Of a stretch of DNA of 64,000 nucleotides, positions 51,197-61,198 are shown piece after piece. This stretch comes from Holophagaceae bacterium (GTDB lineage: Bacteria; Acidobacteriota; Holophagae; Holophagales; Holophagaceae): assembly GCA_016722505.1 (NCBI GenBank), contig JADKJH010000003.1, positions 310,001 through 374,000 on the forward strand, read 5' to 3'. A program made the position numbers and the translations under genes. Position 1 is the stretch's first letter, and each line of letters begins with the position of its first letter. Under the pieces are notes generated by a model. The model did not search any database. It was not told where the DNA came from and saw only the letters and a program-made list of their open reading frames with translations.

Positions 51197-53488
51197 TTGA
51201 GCAAGAAATCCATGTTGATCAACGCCACGGATCCTGAAGAAATCCGTGTGGCCACCTTATTGGATGGCACCCTCCTCGATTTCGACGTGGAGTTCATCCA
51301 CAACGAAAAGATCAAGGGCAATATCTACAAGGCGAAAGTGGTGCGGGCGGATCAAAGCCTGCAGGCAGCCTTCATCCATTACGGTGGGCAGAAAAATGGG
51401 TTCCTGCCGCTCGGCGAATTGCCCCGGGACATGGTGAGCCCCGATGGCCGCCGAGGGCGCATCCAAGATCTGTTGAACCGCGACCAGGAGATCCTGGTGC
51501 AGGCGGTGCGCGAGGAAATCGGCAGCAAGGGCGCCATGATGACCGCGCAGGTGAGCCTTCCTGGAAGATATCTGGTCCTGACGCCGGGCAATCCCGTGAA
51601 CGGCATCAGCCGGAAGATCGAAAGCCGTGAAGAACGTGAATATTTCAAGCAGCTCATTGATGAATTGGAGATCCCCAAGAACATGGGGGTCATCGTCCGC
51701 ACCGCCAGCCTTGGCGTCACCAAGGACGATTTCCAGAAGGATCTGGAATACCTTCTCGACACCTATAAGGAGGTCCTCAACCGCTACAAGCAGCGCAAAG
51801 GGCCAGGCTTGGTGTGGCAGGAGGACGACGTCGTCACCCGCACGCTGCGGGACGCCTTTTCCGCCGACATGGAAGAAGTGCTCATCGACGATTTGGAGAC
51901 TTTCCAGTCTGCCCAGGCCTTCTTCAAGCGCACCATGCCCCAACATGCGCATGTCCTGAAGCACTACGTCGGGAGCAAACCCCTATTTTCGAAATCCCAG
52001 ACCGAAGATCAAATTGACCGCATCTATGCGCGCAAGGTGGGCTTGCCCAGTGGTGGCGCCTTGGTGCTCGACCAGACCGAAGCGCTGGTGGCCATTGACG
52101 TCAACAGCGGGAAGACCTCTGGCGAGGGTGTCGAGGACATGGCTTTCCGCACCAACATGGAAGCGGCTGAAGAAGCCGCCCGCCAGTTGCGTTTGCGGGA
52201 TCTCGCAGGCTTGGTGGTCATTGATTTCATTGACATGAAGAAGGAGAGCCACAACAAGGCTGTGCAGGACAAACTCGTGGAAGGGCTGCGCGAAGACAAG
52301 GCCCGCATGGAAGTGGGAAAGATCAACCGTTTTGGCGTGTTGGTGATGACCCGCCAACGCCTGCGTCCTTCCATCCAGCAGACGACGCATGTTCCCTGCC
52401 CCCACTGCCAGGGCACGGGCCAAGTGAAGAGCATCGAGGCGCTTCTGCTCTCCGTGATGCGTCGTCTGAAGGCGATTCTGAGCCATGGCGACGTGAAGGA
52501 ACTCCGGGTGAAACTAGCTCCGGCCATCGCCTTGCCGGTGTTGAACCAGAAGCGCCGGGAACTGCAGGAGCTGGAGGATATGTTTGGCTCGAACGTGGTC
52601 ATTCTGTCGGGCCCTGAAGTTGCTTATGGCGAGATGATCGCCGAGATCGAACAGCGCGAGGAAGAGGTGGAGGACAAGCCCGCCAGGATTCGCGCCGAGC
52701 GCATAAGCGAGCCTGAAGAAGAGACCGTGGTTCTCGGTGGCGACAGCGCCATTTCGTTCGACAAAGCCCTTGGAGAAGACTCTCCGAAGGGGAAAGGGGA
52801 GGCTTCAAAGCGCGACTTCCAGAAACCGGCCGAGTTCAAGCATGATCGCCGGGATGTGCAGCGCGCGGCTCTGGATGAAAGGGAGCGCCTTCGCGCCCTG
52901 TTTGAAAGCGCCAAACCCGAGGATGAAGAAAACGCTGAGGCCGCAGCAGCCGCAGTAGAGGGAGAAAAAGAGGAAGGAACTGCCAAATCCGGGCGTCGCC
53001 GCCGCCGGGGCCGGGGTGGCGCTGCGAAAGCCGCGTCAGCGCAAAGCTCACCTGAGGCGCAAAATCGTGTGGTCATCGAGCCTCCTGTGCTTTCGGGGGA
53101 GATCGTGGCGGCGCTTCTGCTGCCGACACCGCGCCCTAAGCGTCTCGGCGCGTCTCCCCAAAAAACGTCAGGATCGCCCGTGGTAGAACCGGCCGTTCCA
53201 TCGGTCCCTGCAACAACCCCCGTGGCCTCCATGCCTGTTGCGGAAAATGCGGTGGATGAAGGCGCAGCCAAAGCTGCACCCAAAGCGCCGAAAGCCAAGA
53301 ACAGCAAACCCAAGCCTGCGAAGCCTGAGACGGCGAAGGCTGTAAAGCCCTTGCCAAAGGTTGCGGCCAAGCCCAAGAAAATCGAGCCTGCCTTGGACTC
53401 TCAATCAATTCCCACCGCGAAAATGCCTGCCAAAAAAGAGCCCAAACCCAAGGTTCAGGCTCAGAAGAAAGTGAAAGCTCAGTCGTAG
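51197..53488 (+). CDS. rng: Ribonuclease E/G
   Basis: Endoribonuclease for rRNA processing and mRNA decay, 763 residues. The S1 domain appears as GNIYKAKVVRADQSLQAAFI..GFLPLGEL; the catalytic core has GVIVRTAS, DQTEALVAIDVNSGKTSG (metal-binding Asp), LVVIDFIDM and the zinc-link CPHCQGTGQ. From about residue 480 on the protein is low-complexity: an acidic stretch, SGRRRRRGRGG, then a Lys/Ala/Pro tail of about 150 residues, a scaffold-like arm. The start is TTG 51197, because AAGGAG lies 7 nt before it while the ATG at 51212 is 22 nt away. The long tail suggests RNase E-like complex assembly. Confidence 0.92.
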   Translation: MSKKSMLINATDPEEIRVATLLDGTLLDFDVEFIHNEKIKGNIYKAKVVRADQSLQAAFIHYGGQKNGFLPLGELPRDMVSPDGRRGRIQDLLNRDQEILVQAVREEIGSKGAMMTAQVSLPGRYLVLTPGNPVNGISRKIESREEREYFKQLIDELEIPKNMGVIVRTASLGVTKDDFQKDLEYLLDTYKEVLNRYKQRKGPGLVWQEDDVVTRTLRDAFSADMEEVLIDDLETFQSAQAFFKRTMPQHAHVLKHYVGSKPLFSKSQTEDQIDRIYARKVGLPSGGALVLDQTEALVAIDVNSGKTSGEGVEDMAFRTNMEAAEEAARQLRLRDLAGLVVIDFIDMKKESHNKAVQDKLVEGLREDKARMEVGKINRFGVLVMTRQRLRPSIQQTTHVPCPHCQGTGQVKSIEALLLSVMRRLKAILSHGDVKELRVKLAPAIALPVLNQKRRELQELEDMFGSNVVILSGPEVAYGEMIAEIEQREEEVEDKPARIRAERISEPEEETVVLGGDSAISFDKALGEDSPKGKGEASKRDFQKPAEFKHDRRDVQRAALDERERLRALFESAKPEDEENAEAAAAAVEGEKEEGTAKSGRRRRRGRGGAAKAASAQSSPEAQNRVVIEPPVLSGEIVAALLLPTPRPKRLGASPQKTSGSPVVEPAVPSVPATTPVASMPVAENAVDEGAAKAAPKAPKAKNSKPKPAKPETAKAVKPLPKVAAKPKKIEPALDSQSIPTAKMPAKKEPKPKVQAQKKVKAQS

Positions 53489-53507
53489 CCCTGACATAGT
53501 CATAACC

Positions 53508-54233
53508 ATGTCCCTCGCGATTCAGGCTCTCCTGGCATCCCTGGCCACCCTTTTCGGAGGTTGGCTGGTGGTGCGTTTTCTTCAAGGGCGGGCCGCCACC
53601 ATGCGGCTGATCTCTGGCGTCGCGGCAGGCTACCTGCTCTCGGCGGCATTGGTGCGGATCATTCCCGAAAGTCTGGAACAGGGCGGCGAGGGCACTGCGT
53701 ATTGGGTCTTAGGCGGCTTTCTACTGGTGCATGTGATGGAACACGGCATCACCAGCCATTTCCATTATGGTGAAGAAACCCACATGGATGGCGGCCCCAT
53801 GACAGGCATCATGGCCCTGGTGGGGCTTTCGCTGCACAGCTTCATGGATGGGCTGGCCTTGGCGGCGGCGGTGCATAGCAGCAGCAACCTGGGGCTTTTC
53901 ATGTTCATGGCGCTCCTCCTCCATCGCATTCCAGAAGGGGCCACCATCTCCAGTATTTTCTTGGTTCGCGGTTTCGGAAGGCGAGGCGCCCTGCTGGCAT
54001 CTGCTGGCCTTGCGGTGGCCACATTGCTGGGCGCCATGAGCCAATCGGCGCTCCACTTGAACCCAGCGCCAGTGCTGGCGCTGGCAGGTGGCCTGGTCAT
54101 CTACGTCGCCAGCTCGGATCTGCTGCCGCAAGTGCAGAAGGAACGGGGCTGGAAGAGCACGCTGGCATTGCTCACAGGCTTTGGCATGTTCCTCATCACT
54201 GCGTTGATCGCACCCCACCAGCACGGCGGTTGA
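53508..54233 (+). CDS. ZIP-family metal transporter
   Basis: An inner-membrane divalent metal (zinc/iron) importer of 241 residues with about eight hydrophobic helices. Metal-site helices carry LHSFMDGLALAAAVH and LLHRIPEGATIS, and the variable loop has the His-rich HGITSHFHYGEETH. It follows the RNase gene by 19 nt and precedes lptD by 6 nt. Metal specificity is not deducible. Confidence 0.9.
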   Translation: MSLAIQALLASLATLFGGWLVVRFLQGRAATMRLISGVAAGYLLSAALVRIIPESLEQGGEGTAYWVLGGFLLVHVMEHGITSHFHYGEETHMDGGPMTGIMALVGLSLHSFMDGLALAAAVHSSSNLGLFMFMALLLHRIPEGATISSIFLVRGFGRRGALLASAGLAVATLLGAMSQSALHLNPAPVLALAGGLVIYVASSDLLPQVQKERGWKSTLALLTGFGMFLITALIAPHQHGG

Positions 54234-54239
54234 GGCTTC

Positions 54240-56594
54240 ATGCGGCCCCCGTCCTTGATGTGGCAACGGTTGGCGGTTCTGCTGATAGCCCCATCTTGGG
54301 TGGTCCTGTGTGGCCAAAGATTACTGGCCCAGGGCCTGCCCGCCTTGCCACCCCTCAGCACGTTTCAGCAGAATACCGCTATGCCCGACGCAATCGCCTT
54401 GTTGCCCCTCAGGCCTTTTGATCCAGGCGACGCGTCCAATCGGCGGATACCGTTCCGATGGCGCGGTGAAAAGGTCGTGGAAACCGCTGATTCCTGGAGT
54501 ATCGAGGGCGGTGCCATCGAGACCGATGAAGTGCTGCTCCTGGCCGATCAGATCCACTACGAACCCGGCACCGGGCAGCTCACAGCAGAAGGCCACATCC
54601 GTATGGAAGCGCCGGATCTGAGATTGCGCTGCGAGCGGCTTTCCATGGACTGGAAGCACCAAGTGGGCGAAGCACGCGCGCTGGAACTGGATCTGCCGCC
54701 GAACTGGGTGCTTCATTCGGATAGCGTGGCTTTCACCACGCTGAAGCACTGGGATTTCAAGGCTGTGGAATTGAGCCCCTGCCCCCAGGAAGAGCCGGGC
54801 TGGAGAGCGAAGCTTTCGGAATTGAAGCTTGATCTGGATGGATTCGCGACGCTTCGGAATGCGCGGGTCTTGGTGGGGCATGTGCCGTTGCTCTACGTGC
54901 CGTGGGCCATTTATCCCGCCAAGGCCCAGCGCAGTTCCGGACTCCTCCCCCCATTGCTGGGATATAGCGGACGTCTGGGGGCCAATGTGGGGCTCAGCTA
55001 TTTCCAGACGATAGGTGATAGCGCCGATCTGACTTTCTCACCGCAATATTTTTCAAAGCAGGGTGTGCTTTGGGGATTGGAATCCCGCTGGAGTCCTGAA
55101 CCCACCCATCAGGGCAGTTTCCAGGGGCAGTTCATCAATGAACGCAGCAGTGACGAGCGCCGCTCCCGTTTTGGATTCAAGGAGGTGTGGCAACGTGAGG
55201 ATGGGTGGCAACTCACGGCGGACATCAATCAGGCCTCCGACAGCCTGATAGATGCCGACTATGGAAGAGGTCCGGGACAGCTCGGCGCACGACCCTTCGA
55301 CAGCGCCTTTTACCTGGGAAAAAGCTTCCAGTGGGCGAGTTTCGCGTTCACGGCCCAGGAGCAGCGCAGTTTTTTCCTTCCAGATGATCCCTTCTTTCGC
55401 CAGGACTTCCCTAGTTCCCTGAAGAGACAGGTGCTGCCGCAGGTGGAGGCCCGGCTGTTCCCGCTTCCCTTGGGGGACTTCTATCTTGATGGCTCCTGGC
55501 GCACGAGCCGCCTCAGCTACAAGATCCAGACCGGCGAGCACGAGCCTGAAGGCCGCTACACCTGGGGCAGGGACGATGGTTTCATCCGGGTGCATGGGAG
55601 ATTGGGGCAGTGGGGCCCGTTCCGGGCGGATGCCCAGTTGTTGGCCCGTTATACGCGTTACGGCGCCACTCTGAAAGAGGCCGTCTTCGACCCCAATTCC
55701 GGAGCCAGCGGAACATCCCTTGCTCCCGACATCAATTCAGCCTTCGACCCCTTCCGCGCTGAAGGAGCCTCTGCTAAACGCTACTTTGATTCCATCAAAC
55801 TTCAATTTTCTGGCCCGCAAGCCGGGCGGACCTACACGGGTCTCTCCCTTCTCGGATATCACGGTGATATCCGGCATGTGATCGAGCCGTTCCTCGCGCT
55901 CACCCAGAACAGCAAATTCGGCTTGGCCGGCAAGCTGCCGCGCTTCGATGAGGTGGATGCCCAACCCGGCGTGGATGGCAGCTCTATGGGGGAACGGAGC
56001 GCTGAAATCGGCATCAAGCAACATTTCCTGGGGAGGCCGGGTGCCGGTCTGGACTTCGCAGATCTGATCCGCTGGCGCATTTCCACCAAATTCCATTTCA
56101 ATCCCATCCTGTTGGGCGATGGACGCATCAAGAAGGGTTTCGATTCCCTGGACAGCAATATTGATGTCGAACCCAGTGAATCCTTCCGCATCAGCTTCAA
56201 GCGTTCATCGGACCTGGTGGATGGCGGTACGGATAATTCCCTTACTGCCGAGGTGAAGAGGGCCGATGGAAGCCGCTTCAACCTGGCGTTCTTTTCAACG
56301 GGAATCAACCGCTTCCTGGTGCGGCAGCAGGGCCTTCAATTAGGAGGCATGCAGCGCTTCCTGGATGATCGTGTGCGCCTGGAGTTCAACACGAACTACG
56401 ACATCAAGTCCCACGGGTTCACCTATAGCCAAGTGGGCTTGGCCTACGTGACCCCCTGCGTGGCTGCCACCCTCCGCTACTCCCATATCGCGCTTTCCAT
56501 ACCTTTCGAGGGTGGCCCCACCGGTAAAGAGGACCGTGTGGATCTTGTTCTCACGCTGCGCGGGCTGGGCGATCTTTTCACACTGAGGCAATAG
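54240..56594 (+). CDS. lptD: LPS-assembly protein LptD
   Basis: Outer-membrane protein that, with LptE, delivers LPS to the cell surface; 784 residues. A signal peptide leads into an OstA-type beta-jellyroll (LLADQIHYEPGTGQLTAEGHI..APDLRLRCERL) and then the LptD barrel domain (LYVPWAIYPAKAQRSSGLL, GLESRWSPEP, a long run of amphipathic strands ending LRGLGDLFTLRQ). GAGG is 5 nt before ATG 54240. Along with the GT9 genes it proves an LPS-bearing outer membrane. Confidence 0.92.
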   Translation: MRPPSLMWQRLAVLLIAPSWVVLCGQRLLAQGLPALPPLSTFQQNTAMPDAIALLPLRPFDPGDASNRRIPFRWRGEKVVETADSWSIEGGAIETDEVLLLADQIHYEPGTGQLTAEGHIRMEAPDLRLRCERLSMDWKHQVGEARALELDLPPNWVLHSDSVAFTTLKHWDFKAVELSPCPQEEPGWRAKLSELKLDLDGFATLRNARVLVGHVPLLYVPWAIYPAKAQRSSGLLPPLLGYSGRLGANVGLSYFQTIGDSADLTFSPQYFSKQGVLWGLESRWSPEPTHQGSFQGQFINERSSDERRSRFGFKEVWQREDGWQLTADINQASDSLIDADYGRGPGQLGARPFDSAFYLGKSFQWASFAFTAQEQRSFFLPDDPFFRQDFPSSLKRQVLPQVEARLFPLPLGDFYLDGSWRTSRLSYKIQTGEHEPEGRYTWGRDDGFIRVHGRLGQWGPFRADAQLLARYTRYGATLKEAVFDPNSGASGTSLAPDINSAFDPFRAEGASAKRYFDSIKLQFSGPQAGRTYTGLSLLGYHGDIRHVIEPFLALTQNSKFGLAGKLPRFDEVDAQPGVDGSSMGERSAEIGIKQHFLGRPGAGLDFADLIRWRISTKFHFNPILLGDGRIKKGFDSLDSNIDVEPSESFRISFKRSSDLVDGGTDNSLTAEVKRADGSRFNLAFFSTGINRFLVRQQGLQLGGMQRFLDDRVRLEFNTNYDIKSHGFTYSQVGLAYVTPCVAATLRYSHIALSIPFEGGPTGKEDRVDLVLTLRGLGDLFTLRQ

Positions 56595-56746
56595 GCTGTG
56601 GAATTTTCGCGGTAGGCCACCGAAGATCCGCGGCCAAAACGATTGCTGAATATCTGGTGCCTCCGAATGGAAACTGGTAGGCTCTCGATCAGTCCACATC
56701 CCACCATCCAATCTTCCTGCACCAGGGATTTACCCTAGGAGGCTTT

Positions 56747-58393
56747 ATGCTTCGCATCTCGTCGTTTCAAAAATTACCCGCCTTGATCAGCCCCGCGCGG
56801 ATGATGGCTCCCCTCCTTCTTCCCGCGCTGCTCTTTGGAGGGGACACGATTTCCGTCTCGGGCCGCGGCGAGTTCGCGGTGGAAAAGAAATGGAAGACCT
56901 CCGAGGCCAATCAATTGGCGCTTCAGCGCGCGGAAGCGCTGGCGGTCGAGGATGCCATCGCCCAGGCCGTCTACCAGATCTACGGGAACCGCTCCAAATT
57001 GGGTGCGGATGCCGATCGCATCATCAAGGATGTGGTGGCTCACAAAGCCAACATGGTGGTGGATACCCAGGTCACTGGAACCAACGTGGACGCGGGAAAG
57101 GCAATGGTCGAGCTGGTGCTGAAGATCGATGGCAAGGCTATGAAACGCTATCTGGAGGACAGCTTGGGCCTCTCCTTGTCCCAGGAAACAGAGGGCAAAT
57201 TCAAGGTCATCGTTCTTTCCTACACCATCGAGGGCCAGGATGCCGATAAATCCAAACCTTTAGTGCTGCGGGAAGAAGTCACGGACGACAGGAAGAATGT
57301 CCAAGCGGCGTCCTTTGCTGCCTCCAGTTCCCACGCTTCCGCGAGTTCCAGCCAATCCTCCTTGCAAGCAGCTTCCGCAAGCAGCAGCAAAGGCAGCGCC
57401 GCCTTCCAGAGCCAGGGTTCCATGCAAGCATCCCGGGACCGCCAGTCCGCCGCTGCAGTGCAGGGCGACCGTGGGTCCGCGGCGGCTTCCAGCAGCAGTT
57501 CGGCTCAGATGAGCGCCCAGCGCAGCAGTTCCGGTGCCGCGGCCTGGGACAACCAACGGGCTTCCAGCATCGATGCGCGCAGCAGCCGCGCCAGCGCGTC
57601 CTCAAGCAAGTCCTCGGCTTCCGGCGCGGCATTCAGCGATACCAGTTCTTTCTACCACCGCATCACGGTCTACGCCGATCCCACTAAAAAAGGCGCAGGC
57701 GCCACCAACGAAGTGCGCGCCGCCCTGGGCGAGATGATCGAGAAATCGGGCCTCAATACCAAGTTCCTGGATATGGATCTCATGGGCCGGAACTTCGAGA
57801 CCGAAGACGATCTCTACTCGGTGATTCTCAGCGGGCTGAAGCGCAACCCCGATGTAGGCCAAGGCGATTATGTTGCGGTGGCCCTCAACCGGTTTACCCC
57901 GGTGAACAGCAACCACCGGTACACGTCCCAGGTGGTCTACCGCGTCATCCGGATCAAGGATGGCGACACCCTGTTGCCGGACAAAGTGATCATCGGCGAC
58001 AGCGGTGATCAGGCTTCTGATGATGTGGGCCGCGCCACAGCCACGAAGTTGGCCATGCGCAAGGCTGATAGCGTGCTGCCCGATGAGTTGCGCGCTGCGG
58101 TCAAGAAGACCCAGCGGGCTGAGAAGCGGGAGAATGCTTCGGCATCCACCACCTATGTCATCCGCGTGGACAATATCGCGAGCCCTGCATCCACCGCCGC
58201 CATCAAACAGGCTCTTCGCGGCGCAGGCATGACGGTGAGCCCCCAGTTCCGAGGTGATGCCCGCTCGGAAACCATCACGGTCGCAATGAACGGGAAGACC
58301 GGTTCCGACGTGCTGGCGCTCCTTGAAACGCTGATAGATAAATTCGCGGTGGTGACCATGGATGAGCGGAATACGATTCTAAAGGGCAAGTGA
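56747..58393 (+). CDS. Exported protein with FlgT-N-like domain and Ser/Ala-rich linker, unknown function
   Basis: A 548-residue protein, first of three exported genes. A signal segment (MMAPLLLPALLFG) precedes an N-terminal domain (about 35-145) with the FlgT_N/LPP20-like pattern: ALQRAEALAVEDAIAQAVYQI.., VTGTNVDAGKAMVELVLKID. A Ser/Ala/Gln low-complexity linker of about 110 residues (about 190-300) follows, then an alpha/beta domain (FYHRITVYADPT.., VAVALNRFTPVNSN..SQVVYRVIRIKDGDTLL) and a last 80-residue domain (YVIRVDNIASPASTAAIKQ). AGGAGG lies 4 nt before ATG 56747. The stop overlaps the next start (TGATG), so the proteins probably work together at the outer membrane. No named family fits the whole. 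Confidence 0.7.
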   Translation: MLRISSFQKLPALISPARMMAPLLLPALLFGGDTISVSGRGEFAVEKKWKTSEANQLALQRAEALAVEDAIAQAVYQIYGNRSKLGADADRIIKDVVAHKANMVVDTQVTGTNVDAGKAMVELVLKIDGKAMKRYLEDSLGLSLSQETEGKFKVIVLSYTIEGQDADKSKPLVLREEVTDDRKNVQAASFAASSSHASASSSQSSLQAASASSSKGSAAFQSQGSMQASRDRQSAAAVQGDRGSAAASSSSSAQMSAQRSSSGAAAWDNQRASSIDARSSRASASSSKSSASGAAFSDTSSFYHRITVYADPTKKGAGATNEVRAALGEMIEKSGLNTKFLDMDLMGRNFETEDDLYSVILSGLKRNPDVGQGDYVAVALNRFTPVNSNHRYTSQVVYRVIRIKDGDTLLPDKVIIGDSGDQASDDVGRATATKLAMRKADSVLPDELRAAVKKTQRAEKRENASASTTYVIRVDNIASPASTAAIKQALRGAGMTVSPQFRGDARSETITVAMNGKTGSDVLALLETLIDKFAVVTMDERNTILKGK

Positions 58394-60450
58394 TGTTAAG
58401 AATTCCTTTTTTAAGGAGAGCTGTCTTTGGGTGGGGCCTCAGCATCAGCCTCAGCATAGGGATCACCACCTTCTGCAGCGCCCAGGCGACGGTGAAGCTG
58501 GCCCTAGCGCCCGAATTACTCGTCACCGACGCATCCAGCGACACACGCATGCCAGGCCAGACCACGCTTCAGGCAGCCTTCGAGCAGCGGGCCAGTGCGA
58601 CGTTCCCAGGCCGGATCATGCGCCTGGGGCCAGATGACATGATCGCACCGGACGAACGTGTGCTTGTCCTGGTCCCCACCATCACCGCTGCGAGGGTTAC
58701 TCGAGAAGTCACTGCTGGAATCATTGATAAGTATGAAGCGGTGGTGGTGGGCGACCTCTCGTTGCTGGACCCATGGACCAACGCCAATCTTTACTCCGCT
58801 ACGCGGATGGTCGCCGCCAGTGTGGAAATAGGCCGAAGCGGAGCGGCGAAGCGTGACGAATTGATCCGCCAGGCTTTCGAGGCTGCCTGTTCCCGCTGGA
58901 TGGAAGCCTGCCTCACCCAACTGAAGGACAAAGCTGCGCCCTTCGTACTGGATGCCCCAACCCTGGCGGTAGCGGGCTTGCCAAAGGGGGGAGTCTGGCC
59001 CTTTGGCCGCGACCGGGGAGTGAAGAAAGGGGCGACCCTGAAAGGGCAGGGACATTACGCCAAGGTTGTGGATGTGGAGTCCCGTTATGCCACCATCCAG
59101 GACGTTGCCGATCCTTCCCGGCGTATCGGGCCCGGCGAACGCTATAGCCTAACGGTGGTGGACAAACCCGCGGAACGCCCAGAGCCCACTGTGGCTTTGA
59201 AGTGGCGTGGAATTGCGCCAAGACTGCCAGAAGGTGTTACCACACCAAGCCTGGAACCAGATGCCTTCCTTGGTCTATTCAACAACTACATCAGCCAAGC
59301 AGGCGGCCTGCGGATGCTGCCGGTGGAACGCGGCAGCGAGCGCGCCAAAGCAGGGCTTCTTCGCCTGCATGACCACATCGCCCGCCATTCACAGCTCACG
59401 ACGGGCAACGCTCTAAGCCTGGAACAACGCGAGGTGGCTGAGGCCGCCCGGCAATCTCCAGATCGCGTGGCCGAGATGGGTGTCCTGGGCGGCTATCACG
59501 GCACCCGTAAAAAGGCTGATGGCCAGGTAGAGCACTACTACCGCATCCGCTTAGGCGCGGTCTTGTCCACGCGGGTGGGGACGGATGAATCCGCGCGTTT
59601 TCCCATGGTCGCGTTTGTGGACCATGAAGAGGAATTGGCCCAGGTGGAGCAGGCCGGCGTACGAGAATTGGATACCGGGGCAGCTTGGTTCACCGTGTGC
59701 CGCAATGCCGTCATCCGTCTTGCTGGCAAGGTGCAGACAAAATTGTTGGAACTGCCCGCATCCGATGTGGAGATCAAAGAAGGCACCGTGGATGCATCTC
59801 GCGCCGCGCAATGGAAGGGATCGGCACCTTCCCGCTTCGCGCCGCTTAGATGGCTGCGCCCGGTCGGCGAGGTGAAGGACCAGAAAGGCGCGTCCTTGGG
59901 CCTTTTGTTTGTCCCTCAAAACCCGTCTAAAGGCTTTTTGAATGCTGCGGGCCTGGGCGCAGAAAAAATTGCGCCTGGGGATGTCCTAAGGTTCAGTGGG
60001 AGCGCCGCCCAGGACCCGATGGTTTCGATGGGTTCCTTGGAATTCATCGGCGCGCCAGAGTGGCTGCCTGAGAGCCGTTGGTTGGCACCCATGGCTGCTG
60101 GGGCGCTGATGGTGCCGGGGGGCTGCCGTTTCTTGCTGGATGGCGCCGACATTGGCACCAGGCTGGTGTTGAATGGTGCGGCCTTCGCTCGTCGCAGCGA
60201 AGGGAATTCCACCTCTTTCACGGGTCAATGGCGCGTGCGCTTGCAAGTGGGAAGCGAGCCACAACCCTCCTGGAAAACTGGTTTGCAAACGGATCATACC
60301 CAACGGCTTGAAAAACCCGCTGAGGTGCTTCAGCCACTGGATATGGACGCCTGGGCTTTTGAGTACGTGATTGATTCCTTTAAAAAATTAAGCAGCTCCG
60401 CTGCCCAGAAAAACCTTAACCAGGCCCTGCGGGCCACCTCACCGGAGTAG
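58393..60450 (+). CDS. Exported protein with FlgT-C-like SH3 module, unknown function
   Basis: A 685-residue protein with signal peptide (GWGLSISLSIGITTFCSAQA). Residues about 30-180 resemble a CsgG/TolB-like segment (VKLALAPELLVTDASS.., RVLVLVPTITAARVTREV). An SH3-like stretch near 195-255 (VKKGATLKGQGHYAKVVDVE, RRIGPGERYSLTVV) looks like FlgT_C. The rest is beta-rich and unmatched, with a second GASLG..KIAPGDVLRFSG turn. It is coupled to both neighbours by overlap or 2-nt spacing. I infer that this and the previous gene divide up FlgT-like domains between two chains. Confidence 0.65.
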   Translation: MLRIPFLRRAVFGWGLSISLSIGITTFCSAQATVKLALAPELLVTDASSDTRMPGQTTLQAAFEQRASATFPGRIMRLGPDDMIAPDERVLVLVPTITAARVTREVTAGIIDKYEAVVVGDLSLLDPWTNANLYSATRMVAASVEIGRSGAAKRDELIRQAFEAACSRWMEACLTQLKDKAAPFVLDAPTLAVAGLPKGGVWPFGRDRGVKKGATLKGQGHYAKVVDVESRYATIQDVADPSRRIGPGERYSLTVVDKPAERPEPTVALKWRGIAPRLPEGVTTPSLEPDAFLGLFNNYISQAGGLRMLPVERGSERAKAGLLRLHDHIARHSQLTTGNALSLEQREVAEAARQSPDRVAEMGVLGGYHGTRKKADGQVEHYYRIRLGAVLSTRVGTDESARFPMVAFVDHEEELAQVEQAGVRELDTGAAWFTVCRNAVIRLAGKVQTKLLELPASDVEIKEGTVDASRAAQWKGSAPSRFAPLRWLRPVGEVKDQKGASLGLLFVPQNPSKGFLNAAGLGAEKIAPGDVLRFSGSAAQDPMVSMGSLEFIGAPEWLPESRWLAPMAAGALMVPGGCRFLLDGADIGTRLVLNGAAFARRSEGNSTSFTGQWRVRLQVGSEPQPSWKTGLQTDHTQRLEKPAEVLQPLDMDAWAFEYVIDSFKKLSSSAAQKNLNQALRATSPE

Positions 60451-60452
60451 TC

Positions 60453-61184
60453 ATGAAACGCACATTCGCATCCCTTCTTCTTGTCGCGGGCTCTGTAGCG
60501 CCACTTTCTGCGCAAGGCTTTGGCAATCTGCTGAAAAAACCCGCGCCGTCCTCCTCAAGTCCCAAAGTGGACGTCGGCGCCGCGATGCTTGCGGGGGCTT
60601 CGATGATCGGCTTTGTCACCATCGCCACGGACCAGGGAATGAAGGCCATGGATTTGATGATGGAAGTGTTTCCGCCCGAAAAAGTGGCGAAGGTGAAACT
60701 GCTGAATCTCCAGTACAAGGAACTCGCCGCCAAGCGCAAGGATGGCAACATTGATGCCGAGCAGCTGAAAGTGGCCAGCAGCGCCGGGCAGGAAATGGCC
60801 GCCATCCAAGGAGATTGGAAATCCTACAAGAAAGAGAAATCTGCCGTTGTCACAAAGGCGAACTCCCGGTTAGGCCTCATGCTGGGAGCGGATGCCGTGG
60901 CTGCCAGCGCAGCCCCCGCGACCCTTGCTTCGCTCCAGGAAGCGGGCAAGAGCTTGGCCAGCAACCCCATGCAAGCAGGGAAGGCCGCCCAGATCAGTGC
61001 GCAGGTCGCAGTTCTCTCCGCGGTGGTCGCACAGATTCCCCAACAAACAAAATCATTCAGCACGGTGCGCGGCATCGTGTCCAATATTGCCAAAGCTGAG
61101 AAAATCACGCTGGCGCCTGATGTCTCCACGGACAAGGTGAAGGATCAAGCTTCTCTTAGTACCAGCGCTAAGGAATTGGACTGA
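60453..61184 (+). CDS. Exported helical protein, third gene of the FlgT-like operon, unknown
   Basis: A 243-residue protein with signal peptide (RTFASLLLVAGSVAPLSAQ) and a mostly helical, Ala-rich body (MKAMDLMMEVFPPEKVAKV.., LQEAGKSLASNPMQAG). ATG 60453 is 2 nt after the preceding stop. I recognise no family. A strong terminator 15 nt downstream ends the operon here. Confidence 0.65.
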   Translation: MKRTFASLLLVAGSVAPLSAQGFGNLLKKPAPSSSSPKVDVGAAMLAGASMIGFVTIATDQGMKAMDLMMEVFPPEKVAKVKLLNLQYKELAAKRKDGNIDAEQLKVASSAGQEMAAIQGDWKSYKKEKSAVVTKANSRLGLMLGADAVAASAAPATLASLQEAGKSLASNPMQAGKAAQISAQVAVLSAVVAQIPQQTKSFSTVRGIVSNIAKAEKITLAPDVSTDKVKDQASLSTSAKELD

Positions 61185-61198
61185 AGCCCGGCCAACTG

